DNA of 64,000 bases. Origin: Paraflavitalea sp. CAU 1676. GTDB lineage: Bacteria > Bacteroidota > Bacteroidia > Chitinophagales > Chitinophagaceae. This document shows positions 17,460 through 26,486 of this stretch, piece by piece. Each line of letters begins with the position of its first letter. The first letter of the stretch is position 1. The notes under the pieces were generated by a model, which saw only the letters and a list, made by a program, of their open reading frames with translations, was not told where the DNA came from and ran no database searches. The translations under genes were made by a program, and so were the position numbers. Where the stretch lies: positions 1 through 64,000 of the forward strand of contig NZ_JARHUJ010000010.1 in assembly GCF_029223285.1 (NCBI RefSeq), given 5' to 3'.

Positions 17460-18473
17460 ATGCCAGCCAGAATTGAACTATTATTTCAGAAGTTTATCGA
17501 TGGCTCCTGTACTGCACAGGAGTACGAGGAACTCATGAACCTGTTGAAAGCGAACGAACACGAAGAAAAAGTACGCCAAATGCTGCAACAGGTGTACCAG
17601 GGCACCGCACGCTCCCTCAAATCGGTTACTTATGTAGACGAGCAAGGTCAGCTACAGGTAGCTACGGAAGAGGAGCGGGGCGCCAGACTGCCTGGTAAAA
17701 AGAGCCGTGTGCGTGCCCTCGTATGGAGCGCGGCGGCCGCGCTGATCCTCGCCTTCGGCGGCTGGTGGTTGAATAAAAAGGCAGCTACCAGTCCGGGCAA
17801 ACTGCCTGCGCACCAGGAGCTGGCCATGAGCAAGACCACCAAGCGCGGCGAAATGAAATTCCTCCTGTTGCCCGATGGTACCAAAGTATGGCTCAACGTG
17901 GCCAGTACGCTCGAGTTTCCTCCCTCCTTTAATGGCAAAACCCGCGAAGTAAAACTTACCGGCGAAGCCTATTTTGATGTAATGCATGCGGCTGATCAAC
18001 CTTTCCTCATTCGCACCGGTCATGTGGTGACCAGGGTGCTCGGCACGGCGTTCAACATCAAAGCCTATCCCGGACAAGCCGATATAGTAGTATCGGTACA
18101 GCGTGGTAAAGTACAGGTGAGCAAAGACGACCAGGTGATGGCAACCCTTACCAAAGGGCAGGAAGTGAAAGTGATCAATGCGGCAGAAGAAGCCACCGTG
18201 AGTGCCACCAGCGAAACCAATGTGGCCGCCTGGACCAATGGCAGGTTGATTTACGAAAGCAGAACCATCGGCGAGATCGTCAGCGATCTCGAACGTACGT
18301 ATAACGCAACTATTATCCTGCAAGACAGCTCCATCAGCAAAGAGGTTTATACCACTTCCTTCCGCCGCGATATTGGCGTGGACGATGCGTTGGCCATCAT
18401 TTGCAAAGCCATTGACCTTACACTATCGAAAGAAAACAACACGTATTTACTCAGCAAGAAAGAGAAACGATAA
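17460..18473 (+). CDS. FecR-family anti-sigma factor
   Basis: This 337-aa inner-membrane protein has a cytoplasmic sigma-binding region at residues 1-75 and one membrane helix at about 82-100 (VWSAAAALILAFGGWWL). The periplasmic FecR domain includes LLPDGTKVWLN and LTGEAYFDV. A C-terminal DUF4974-type domain (about 260-335, GEIVSDLERTYNATIILQ) probably contacts the STN domain of SusC. It transmits substrate binding from the SusC at 18728-22171 to the sigma factor encoded just upstream. The start is ATG 17460. It is intact and of typical length. Confidence 0.92.
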   Translation: MPARIELLFQKFIDGSCTAQEYEELMNLLKANEHEEKVRQMLQQVYQGTARSLKSVTYVDEQGQLQVATEEERGARLPGKKSRVRALVWSAAAALILAFGGWWLNKKAATSPGKLPAHQELAMSKTTKRGEMKFLLLPDGTKVWLNVASTLEFPPSFNGKTREVKLTGEAYFDVMHAADQPFLIRTGHVVTRVLGTAFNIKAYPGQADIVVSVQRGKVQVSKDDQVMATLTKGQEVKVINAAEEATVSATSETNVAAWTNGRLIYESRTIGEIVSDLERTYNATIILQDSSISKEVYTTSFRRDIGVDDALAIICKAIDLTLSKENNTYLLSKKEKR

Positions 18474-18727
18474 TCGAAACTGCTTAAACCCTATTATATC
18501 ACCAACAGTAAACCGTATGCCGACGGAATACTGCCAAAACGATTGCCATGTACTGCTGTAATGCGCCGTAATAAATGCGAAGGATGATCAGGTGTCAGAC
18601 GTGCCCCTTCCTGCGCCGTGGTTGATCCGTTCCGTATACACATAAAAAAAACCGTCAGCAGATGCCGCCGCCGACGGTTGATGTTTCATTAAACTCATTG
18701 TGGAATTAAATAAAACGATGTAAATCT

Positions 18728-21700
18728 ATGCATTTAATAGCTAAATGCACAGGTGGTGGTTCCTTTTTTACCGTACCCGCAACAGCGAACCATATACTTG
18801 TCATTAAACGGTTGCTTATGAGGATCTTCCTGTTATCCATTCCCCTGTTCATCAGCTTGATGCTGCTGGCCGAAAAAGGCAGCGGACAGCTTGTTGACCA
18901 GGTGCGTGTGGATGTACAATTCAACAATGTGAGCATCAGGCAGGCGCTCCGCCAACTGGAAGGCAAAACGGCTTTCCATTTTACGTTTCGCGATGCCGAC
19001 CTCGATGATAAAGTGCACGTTACCTATACTGCCAGGCAGGTAACGGTGGCTCACGTGCTGCGCACCATCCTGGTAAATCAATCACTCGCGTTTTACCAGC
19101 AGGATGTAAACATCATCATTAAAAGGATCATCGAAGACGATGAAGCGCCGGAAGAGAAACCTGCCAACCTGCCGCCCTTATCGGCCGTGGTACGTGGACG
19201 CGTTACCAGCGAAAAAGGCGAACCGCTCGATGGTGTATCGGTAACCGAAAAGGGCACCAACAATGGTACCATGACCAATCGCAACGGTCAGTTCACGTTG
19301 CTGGTAGCGAGCGATACCGCTATACTTCAATTCAGCTTTATCGGTTATCAAAGCAAGGACATGCCCGTGGCCCGCCGGCAGGAGCTAACCGTTTCGCTGG
19401 GATCATTGGCCAATGACCTCAACGATGTGGTGGTGGTAGCCTATGGCCAACGCCAGCGCAAGATCGAAACCCTGGGCGCCCAATCGAACCTCGATGTAAA
19501 GGACCTCAAGCAACCGGTAGCCAATATCTCTACCGTACTGGCCGGGCGTATCTCGGGCCTGGTAGGGGTGCAGCGTAGTGGTGAGCCCGGCCGTGATGGG
19601 GCAGATCTATGGATTCGTGGCATCGCCACCTCCGGCAACAGCGCACCGCTCATCTTAGTGGATGGAGTAGAACGCCAGTTCAACAACCTCGACCCCAACG
19701 ATATTGAAACCTTCACCATATTGAAAGACGCTTCCTCTACTTCGGTGTATGGTGTGCGGGGCGCCAATGGCGTTATCCTCATCACTACCAAAAGAGGCAA
19801 GGCAGGGCGCACGGAGATCGGGGTAGATTTCTACCAGGGCTTCACGCGCTTCACGCGCCTGCCCGAAACAGCCGATGGTGTTACCTATATGCAAATGGCC
19901 AACGAAGCGTCGATGACGCGCGGCGGCAATCCCATCTATTCCGAAGAAGCCATTCGCAAAACCTATACGCAGGAAGATCCTTATCTCTATCCCAATGTAA
20001 ACTGGTTCAAAGAGATCTTCAACGACTTTGGTAAGAACCGTAAAGCCAACCTCAGCGTGCGCGGTGGTAACGAAAAGTCGAACTTCTATGTATCCGCTGG
20101 TTATTATGATGAAACAGGTCTGTTTAAAGTAGATGCTTTGCAGAAGTACAACTCGACCATCAAGTTCAACCGCTTCAACTTCAGCTCGGCGCTTTCTATT
20201 AAAGCCACCAAGACCACTACGCTCGACCTGGGCATCAAGGGCTGGATCTCCAACGGTAACTATCCCGGTTCCGGAACCAACGATATCTTTTACATGGCGA
20301 TCAAGACCTATCCGATCCTGTATCCCACGATGTACCCCGATGGCAAAGAGCCTTTCACCTCCACCGGCGGCGGTTTGAATACGCCGTATGGTATGCTGGT
20401 GAACCGTGGTTATGCTACTACCTACGAGAACCAAACCATGAGCGATATACAGGTGAAGCAGGATCTGGGCTTTATCACCAAAGGATTATCGGCCCGGGCA
20501 TTGTACGCATTCGATGCCACCAATTCCAATACGTTGAGCCGGTTGAAAAGTCCGAGCACCTATTACGCTACCGGCCGCGATGCGAACGGTAACCTGGTAT
20601 ATGCGGTTTCGGGACAGGGGCAGGATTTTCTTTCCTTCTCCCGTAGCAATGGCGGCAGCCGCCAGTTCTATTTCGAAGGCGCCCTCAATTACCAGAACTC
20701 GTTTGGTGCGCACCGCGTAGGCGGTATGTTGCTCTATAACCAGAGCGACCGGGTAAGTGCCACCGCCGGCGACCTCATCGGTTCTATTCCTTTCCGCAGC
20801 ATGGGTTCTGTTGGCCGTTTTACCTATTCGTACGACGACCGCTACCTGGCCGAAGCTACCTTTGGCTACAACGGTTCGGAAGCCTTTACGCCTGAGAAAC
20901 GGTATGGGTTCTTCCCTTCGTTTGCCGCGGGCTGGGTGTTATCGAACGAATCATTTTATGGCAACCTCACCGAAATATTCCAACTGGTCAAGTTCCGCGC
21001 CTCCTACGGCCTCGTGGGCAACGGCAATATCTCAAGCCAGCGTTTTGGTTATGTAGGCACCGTAGTAGGTACCACGGGTTACTCGTATGGGCAGGATAGG
21101 GGTAATGGCATCAGTGGTATCGATATCGATCGCTACCCGGTTGATGTGACCTGGGAAACCGAGAAAGACCTTAACCTCGGTCTGGAACTGAAGACGCTTA
21201 ACAATGCTTTATCGATACAGGTGGACCTGTTCAACCGCAGAAGGGAAAACATCTTCCGTCAGCGTGGCGTGGTGCCCGACTTCCTCGGCATCCGCAACAA
21301 TATCGTAGGCAATCTGGGTATCGTGAACAGCCGCGGTATCGACGTTACAACAGAGTACACCAAACAGATTGGCCAGGTCAACGTATACCTGCGCGGTACT
21401 TTCACGTACAACGAGAACAAGACGATCGAAGACGATAGTCCGTCCAAACCATACCCCTGGCTCGAAACAAGGGGACTGCCGGTATACTACCGCATGGGCT
21501 ATATCGCCGAAGGGTATTATACGCAGGCAGAGATCGATGATCCCAAGGTGGCACGCACAGTGGGTGTTGTGCAGGCCGGCGACCTCAAATACAAAGACCT
21601 CAATGGCGATGGCGTTATTGATGGTAATGATATGATGAAGATCGGCAACGACCAGGTGCCCCAGGTCCTCTATGGTTTTGGTACCACCCTCGGTTGGAAG

Positions 21701-22171
21701 AATTTCTCCCTGGGCGCCTTCTTCCAGGGTACGGCGTTGGTGGATTTCTACATGGCCAACGATTTTATGCCTTTCCGGTATGGCTCTACCCGTGGTGGTT
21801 TGTTCTCCAACATCCACAGTCGCTGGACGCCGGAGAATCCCGACCAGAACGCCTTCTATCCCCGCCTTTCCTATGGCAGCGATATCAACCAGAACTATAC
21901 TTCCAGTAACCATTGGGTGATGAATGGCCGCTTCCTGCGCCTCAAGACCCTCGACTTTGGCTATACGCTGAAGAAGGGTTCGCTGAGCAAACTGGGAGTA
22001 CAGAACATGCGGGTATACTTTATCGGGTACAACCTGTTTACCATCAGTCCCTTTAAAATGTGGGATCCCGAACTGGGCGGTGGATATGGCGGCGGCCCCA
22101 ACGATGGGGGCTCCGGCACCCGCTATCCCAATATCAAAACCTATTCTGTAGGCGTAAGTGTAACCTTCTAA
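18728..22171 (+). CDS. SusC-family TonB-dependent transporter with STN signalling domain
   Basis: 1147 aa from ATG 18728. A later ATG at 18818 (MRIFLLSIPLF) would also give a signal peptide, and long N-termini are common in this group. An STN (secretin/TonB N-terminal) domain follows (VRVDVQFNNVSIRQALRQLE onward), then a carboxypeptidase-regulatory-like domain (VRGRVTSEKGEPLDGVSV). The TonB region is NDVVVVAYGQ, the plug contains LAGRISGLVGVQRSGEPG, and the barrel ends in VSVTF. The STN domain indicates that substrate occupancy is signalled to the FecR/sigma pair immediately upstream. It pairs with the SusD-like protein encoded 12 nt downstream. The neighbouring GH76 and GH125 genes make alpha-1,6-mannan oligosaccharides the likely ligand. 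Confidence 0.94.
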   Translation: MHLIAKCTGGGSFFTVPATANHILVIKRLLMRIFLLSIPLFISLMLLAEKGSGQLVDQVRVDVQFNNVSIRQALRQLEGKTAFHFTFRDADLDDKVHVTYTARQVTVAHVLRTILVNQSLAFYQQDVNIIIKRIIEDDEAPEEKPANLPPLSAVVRGRVTSEKGEPLDGVSVTEKGTNNGTMTNRNGQFTLLVASDTAILQFSFIGYQSKDMPVARRQELTVSLGSLANDLNDVVVVAYGQRQRKIETLGAQSNLDVKDLKQPVANISTVLAGRISGLVGVQRSGEPGRDGADLWIRGIATSGNSAPLILVDGVERQFNNLDPNDIETFTILKDASSTSVYGVRGANGVILITTKRGKAGRTEIGVDFYQGFTRFTRLPETADGVTYMQMANEASMTRGGNPIYSEEAIRKTYTQEDPYLYPNVNWFKEIFNDFGKNRKANLSVRGGNEKSNFYVSAGYYDETGLFKVDALQKYNSTIKFNRFNFSSALSIKATKTTTLDLGIKGWISNGNYPGSGTNDIFYMAIKTYPILYPTMYPDGKEPFTSTGGGLNTPYGMLVNRGYATTYENQTMSDIQVKQDLGFITKGLSARALYAFDATNSNTLSRLKSPSTYYATGRDANGNLVYAVSGQGQDFLSFSRSNGGSRQFYFEGALNYQNSFGAHRVGGMLLYNQSDRVSATAGDLIGSIPFRSMGSVGRFTYSYDDRYLAEATFGYNGSEAFTPEKRYGFFPSFAAGWVLSNESFYGNLTEIFQLVKFRASYGLVGNGNISSQRFGYVGTVVGTTGYSYGQDRGNGISGIDIDRYPVDVTWETEKDLNLGLELKTLNNALSIQVDLFNRRRENIFRQRGVVPDFLGIRNNIVGNLGIVNSRGIDVTTEYTKQIGQVNVYLRGTFTYNENKTIEDDSPSKPYPWLETRGLPVYYRMGYIAEGYYTQAEIDDPKVARTVGVVQAGDLKYKDLNGDGVIDGNDMMKIGNDQVPQVLYGFGTTLGWKNFSLGAFFQGTALVDFYMANDFMPFRYGSTRGGLFSNIHSRWTPENPDQNAFYPRLSYGSDINQNYTSSNHWVMNGRFLRLKTLDFGYTLKKGSLSKLGVQNMRVYFIGYNLFTISPFKMWDPELGGGYGGGPNDGGSGTRYPNIKTYSVGVSVTF

Positions 22172-22183
22172 CCGTTAAAAACG

Positions 22184-23992
22184 ATGACCATGCACTTCAA
22201 CAAACTCATATATACTTTCCTGCTGCTGGTGGTGGCTGGTTCGGTGAGCTCCTGCAAGAAGTTCCTCGACCAGGTGCCCGACGATAAGCAGACCATCGAC
22301 GATGTATTCAAGAAAAAAGCTTCTACCGAACAATACCTGGCCGGTGTATACGGCTATATCCGCTGGGAGAATGATCCCTGGAAGGGACTCTCGGACGAAC
22401 TGGATATTACCTATAACGACGATGCTACCTATGCCATGAACCTGGGCAGCTGGGACATCAACCGCAGCAGCTTCAACTTCTGGACGCATTATTACCGGGG
22501 TATCCGCACGGCTACTTATTTCATGCAACGGGTGGAGGAGTGTCCCGAAATAGAAGACGCACTGAAAGTACAATACAAGGCTGAAGCCAAAGCCCTGCGT
22601 GCTTATTTCTATTCGCGCATCCTGGCGCAATATGGCCCCTTCGTCATATTACCCGATGTGGTGATTGCCCCCGATGCGGATATCAAGGATTTCAGTTTCT
22701 TCCGCAGCTCGTATGACGAGTGTGTGGCCTATATTGAAAAAGAGCTCGATGGCGCGGTGCCCAACCTGCCGGCCACGCAAGGTAGCAGCCAGGAATATGG
22801 CCGCATCAAGAAGGGCATTGCCCTGGCCATGAAATCGCGGATGCTGTTGTATGCGGCGAGCCCGCTCTACAACGGCAATACCGGCTATGCCAATTTCAAG
22901 AACAGCGATGGCAAACAATTGATCAGTCAAACCTATGATGCCAACAAATGGAAGAAAGCAGCAGACGCCGCCAAAGCGGTGATCGATATGCCCGACTATA
23001 GCTTGTACCGAGAACTCGATGGCAATGGCAAAGTGAAACCGTTCGAGTCGTTGAAGAATGTGTTCCTGAAAGACTGGAACCCGGAGGTGATCATGGCCAG
23101 GGTGGATAACGATGCGCTGTACAATATCGATAAGTACGGCACACCGTACAGCATCGGCGGCTGGTCGTCGCACGGACCTACGCAGCAGTCGGTGGATGCT
23201 TATTTTATGGCCAATGGAAGGTCGATCGACGATCCTTTGTCGGGTTATGTAGAAACAGGGTTTACTAATACGGCCAACAGTTATTATGCGGCTGGTGCAT
23301 CGAACATGTATGTAGGCAGGGAACCGCGTTTCTATATCGCGATCACCTTCAACCTCAGCAAGTGGATCAACAATTACATCAACAATACAGGCGGAACAGG
23401 ATCGGCGCCCATTACCGTACAGATGTACAAGGGCGGCAACAGTGGCCAGTACACCGGCCGCAACTGGAGCCGCACCGGGTATATTGTGCGCAAGCTCATC
23501 AACCCCAACACCTATTGTTTATCGGGCGACCAGATCAAGATCGCTGCCCGCACGGTAGTGATGTTCCGCCTGGCTGAGATCTATCTCAACTATGCAGAAG
23601 CGTTGAATGAGTTCAGTCCCGGGCATGCGGATATCAAAACGTATATCAACCTCATCCGCGAGCGTGCCGGCATTCCTACGTACGGTGGCGATCCCGGCCA
23701 GGTGCCTGAACCTGCTGGACAGGATGGCTGGCGCACGGCCATTCGCAAAGAGCGCCGCGTAGAGCTGGCCTTCGAGCAGTTCCGGTATTTCGATACCCGC
23801 CGCTGGAAGATCGCCGAGCAAACCGATGGCGGGGCTTTCTACGGCATGGATGCGAATGCTTCCAATACCACCGACTTCCAGAAACGTACGGTCTTTGAAA
23901 CCCGTGTTTTCCAACCTAAAATGTACCTGTGGAATATCCTGCAGAGTGAGCTCAACAAGGACAAGAACCTCGTGGGCAATCCCGGCTGGTAA
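22184..23992 (+). CDS. SusD/RagB-family glycan-binding lipoprotein
   Basis: This 602-aa lipoprotein has acylated Cys24 (AGSVSSCKKFLDQVP). Typical SusD elements are visible: the N-terminal FLDQVPDDKQTIDDVFKK, the helical core with KAEAKALRAYFYSRIL, and the late LAEIYLNYAEALNE and ERRVELAFEQFRYFDTRRWK. It starts 12 nt after susC and is followed 17 nt later by a SusE-like gene, so all three are one operon. Together with SusC it captures oligosaccharides at the cell surface. It is longer than the family average, with an extended insertion around residues 330-440. Confidence 0.94.
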   Translation: MTMHFNKLIYTFLLLVVAGSVSSCKKFLDQVPDDKQTIDDVFKKKASTEQYLAGVYGYIRWENDPWKGLSDELDITYNDDATYAMNLGSWDINRSSFNFWTHYYRGIRTATYFMQRVEECPEIEDALKVQYKAEAKALRAYFYSRILAQYGPFVILPDVVIAPDADIKDFSFFRSSYDECVAYIEKELDGAVPNLPATQGSSQEYGRIKKGIALAMKSRMLLYAASPLYNGNTGYANFKNSDGKQLISQTYDANKWKKAADAAKAVIDMPDYSLYRELDGNGKVKPFESLKNVFLKDWNPEVIMARVDNDALYNIDKYGTPYSIGGWSSHGPTQQSVDAYFMANGRSIDDPLSGYVETGFTNTANSYYAAGASNMYVGREPRFYIAITFNLSKWINNYINNTGGTGSAPITVQMYKGGNSGQYTGRNWSRTGYIVRKLINPNTYCLSGDQIKIAARTVVMFRLAEIYLNYAEALNEFSPGHADIKTYINLIRERAGIPTYGGDPGQVPEPAGQDGWRTAIRKERRVELAFEQFRYFDTRRWKIAEQTDGGAFYGMDANASNTTDFQKRTVFETRVFQPKMYLWNILQSELNKDKNLVGNPGW

Positions 23993-24009
23993 CCATTAAA
24001 ACCTGTATC

Positions 24010-25149
24010 ATGCAAATAAGAAACTTCTATACAACCCTCACCGGTTGCGGACTCGCACTGTTGCTGGCGACCGGTTGCGATAAAGATTATTGGACTACTG
24101 ACGTGGAAACCACCATTACACCCGTAACGGTGAATGCGCCGGCCAACAATGTATCGCTGGCCCTCGATCCGCTCAGCAATGCGGTGGTGAACTTCGAATG
24201 GTCGGCCGCGAAAACAGGCAATCAAACCCCGGTGTATTATAAAGTGCTGTTTGCTACAGAAGGCGGCAGCTTCGCCAAACCCGTTTCCAGCTTTATACCT
24301 ACGGCGATGGGTACCAAAAATGTGCTGACGCTTTCGCACCGCGACCTCAATAAGGTGGCCAATGCTGCCGGCATCAAGGCGCTTGCGAAAGGCAAGGTGA
24401 AGTGGACGGTAGTGGCCTCCAATGGCGTGGCTTCCGATACTTCGAAAGAACTGCGGGTGCTGGAACTGGAGCGTCCCGGCGGCTTTGCCGAAAACCCGGC
24501 CGAAGTGTTCATCACCGGCGCTGCTACAGAAGCGGGCACCGATGCCAGCAAGGCGATACGACTGAAGAAATTGTCGGACGGTGTGTTTGAATTGTATACT
24601 TCTTTGGACGCCGGCACTTACCAGTTTATCGACAAGGTGAGCGGTACACCGGTATCTTTTGTGCTCGATGGTGCCTTGATCAAAGAAGGCACGGCGGGGA
24701 ATAGTCCGGCCAGCAGCAAAACTGCTTACCGCATCAACATCGACTTCAATACAGCCACTGCCAGCTTAACCGAGATACAGGAAGTTGGGTTGTGGTTTGC
24801 AGGCTACAACAAGGTAACGCAGTTGCTAACCTACGATGCGGGTGGTGTGTGGAAAGCGGCCGACCTAGCCATCGTGTTCAAGCAGGAGGCCTGGGGCAAG
24901 GATGAGCGGTACAAATTCCGCGTGGTAGAGAAAGATATGAGCGGTAATGTGAAGAACGTATTCCAGGCCAGCGCTACCAAAGACAACGGTAAACCTACGA
25001 GCAGCACGGTGGCGAGTTATTGGTACTTCAAATCGAACGACGCTTCGCAGTGGGATTATACCTACAAGTTTGAGAAGGAAGCGCCGAAGGCCGATATCCT
25101 CGTAAAATTCACCGGTGATAATTACACGCACCAGATAGTCTATAAATAA
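24010..25149 (+). CDS. SusE/SusF-like surface glycan-binding lipoprotein
   Basis: This 379-aa lipoprotein has acylated Cys23 (LLLATGCDKDYW). The N-terminal domain resembles the SusE immunoglobulin-like domain (VTVNAPANNVSLALDP, FEWSAAKTG). The later part contains tandem starch-binding-module-like segments with the pattern GVFELYTSLDAGTYQFID, and a second module with WFAGYNKVTQLLTYD. It has no catalytic motif. It is the third gene of the susCDE set and probably binds the same polysaccharide at the cell surface before cleavage by the GH76 enzyme. A structured intergenic element separates it from the enzyme genes. Confidence 0.85.
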   Translation: MQIRNFYTTLTGCGLALLLATGCDKDYWTTDVETTITPVTVNAPANNVSLALDPLSNAVVNFEWSAAKTGNQTPVYYKVLFATEGGSFAKPVSSFIPTAMGTKNVLTLSHRDLNKVANAAGIKALAKGKVKWTVVASNGVASDTSKELRVLELERPGGFAENPAEVFITGAATEAGTDASKAIRLKKLSDGVFELYTSLDAGTYQFIDKVSGTPVSFVLDGALIKEGTAGNSPASSKTAYRINIDFNTATASLTEIQEVGLWFAGYNKVTQLLTYDAGGVWKAADLAIVFKQEAWGKDERYKFRVVEKDMSGNVKNVFQASATKDNGKPTSSTVASYWYFKSNDASQWDYTYKFEKEAPKADILVKFTGDNYTHQIVYK

Positions 25150-25156
25150 TTCATGT

Positions 25157-25287
25157 ACCAGGGAAGTCGACGTTGGTTGAGTCGCACAACCAGCGGTGGG
25201 GCAGCAGCCGACCGGATTGGATCCATGATCCGGTCAACAGCAACGGTTGGTTAGCCGGCCGGCTGAACCCCCAAAGGCTTCCCTGGT
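25157..25287. promoter_or_regulatory. Structured intergenic element with long-range inverted repeat
   Basis: The arms accagggaag (25157-25166) and cttccctggt (25278-25287) are perfect complements enclosing 111 nt. Inside, accggat and atccggt flank a ggatcc-containing loop, and several cgttgg/ccaac-type segments can pair further. As RNA this would fold into a closed multi-branched structure between the SusE-like and GH76 genes. It could stabilise the upstream mRNA, attenuate transcription into the enzymes, or be a dispersed repeat; the sequence alone cannot decide. Confidence 0.55.
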
Positions 25288-25305
25288 CACTTTAAAACTT
25301 ATTAT

Positions 25306-26451
25306 ATGCAATCGACCTATACATTACTGCTGGCAGGCGCTGTACTGCTGACTGCCTGCGAAAAGAAAGACCGTTATCCCGACAAGCCCAATACACAACC
25401 GGAGGAGAAACCCTTCGTGTACGATTTCGTGCAGTCGGCCGATAAAGCACAACAGGCTTTGAATACGCAATTCTGGTCGGTCAATGAACAGTATTACAAC
25501 CAGAACAACGACGGACATACCGGCTTTAATTATTGGTGGAATGCCCATGCACTCGATGTGCTGGTAGATGGGTATGTGCGCACCAATGATGCGGCTTATG
25601 TAACGAAGATGAATGCGCTGTACGATGGCATGTACAAGAAGAACGGCAATAAATGGACCAACAATTTCTACGATGATATGGAGTGGATGGCGCTGGCCTG
25701 CCTGCGGGCCTATGCGGCTACGAACGACGCCAAGTTCAAGACGTTGGCCGAATCGCTGTGGACGACCATCAAAGGTGGCTGGACGACGGTGAACGGTGGC
25801 GGCATCATGTGGGAGAAGAATTCACCGGCTTCCAAAAATGCCTGCAGCAACGGACCGGCCATCATACTCGCTGTTCGCCTGTACAAACTGAATGGCAAAC
25901 AGGACGACCTCGACTGGGCAAAGAAGATCTATACCTGGCAACGAGCCAACCTGGTAGAAGCAGCGCGTGGCATCGTGTGGGATGGGTTTGGCAATTTCAA
26001 CGAAGGCATGGTGCTTACTTACAATCAGGGCACCTGGCTGGGCGGCGCGCTCGAACTGTATACCATCACCAACGACGAGCAGATGCGCAAGGATGCCATC
26101 CGCACGGCCAACTATATCATGAACGACCCTGTGAAGTTTTCGCCTAAGGGGATACTCAAGGGGGAGAATACCGGTGATGGTGGTTTGTTCAAGGGCATCT
26201 TTATCCGCTATTTTGTGCAGCTTATTCAATTGGGTAAGCTCGATGACTATGCCAGGGGCCAGTACCTGCAATACCTGCAACGCAATGGCGAAAGCCTGGT
26301 ACGGTATGCAACGCTGCAGCCCGACAATGTTTTTCAGCCCAACTGGAATGCGCTGCCCACCACCAATAAACTTGATTGCTCGGTGCAACTGAGCGGACTC
26401 ATGCTGCTGGAAGCCATCAATGAGTTGAAGCGGGCGGGTATTTTGAAATAA
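25306..26451 (+). CDS. GH76 endo-alpha-1,6-mannanase (lipoprotein)
   Basis: This 381-aa lipoprotein has Cys18 in LLTACEKKD, placing it at a membrane, probably the cell surface. The family hallmark pair of aspartates is D123-D124 in FYDDMEWMAL, with conserved NYWWNAHALDVL upstream and WDGFGNFNEGMVLTYNQGTW later, consistent with an (alpha/alpha)6 barrel. GH76 enzymes cleave internal alpha-1,6-mannosidic bonds of the yeast mannan backbone. The gene follows the susCDE genes and precedes GH125, which together define an alpha-mannan pathway: GH76 makes oligosaccharides at the surface and periplasmic enzymes finish them. The length is normal. Specificity for GH76 is well supported; the exact glycan is inferred. 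Confidence 0.9.
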   Translation: MQSTYTLLLAGAVLLTACEKKDRYPDKPNTQPEEKPFVYDFVQSADKAQQALNTQFWSVNEQYYNQNNDGHTGFNYWWNAHALDVLVDGYVRTNDAAYVTKMNALYDGMYKKNGNKWTNNFYDDMEWMALACLRAYAATNDAKFKTLAESLWTTIKGGWTTVNGGGIMWEKNSPASKNACSNGPAIILAVRLYKLNGKQDDLDWAKKIYTWQRANLVEAARGIVWDGFGNFNEGMVLTYNQGTWLGGALELYTITNDEQMRKDAIRTANYIMNDPVKFSPKGILKGENTGDGGLFKGIFIRYFVQLIQLGKLDDYARGQYLQYLQRNGESLVRYATLQPDNVFQPNWNALPTTNKLDCSVQLSGLMLLEAINELKRAGILK

Positions 26452-26486
26452 TGTTTGTGTTTGAACCATAGCTCTCGTTATTCCTT

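Noticed and set aside
18650-18679. Inverted repeat aaccgtc / gacggtt before the second susC
   Set aside because: Short stem with a 16-nt loop and no T-run in the direction of the flanking genes.
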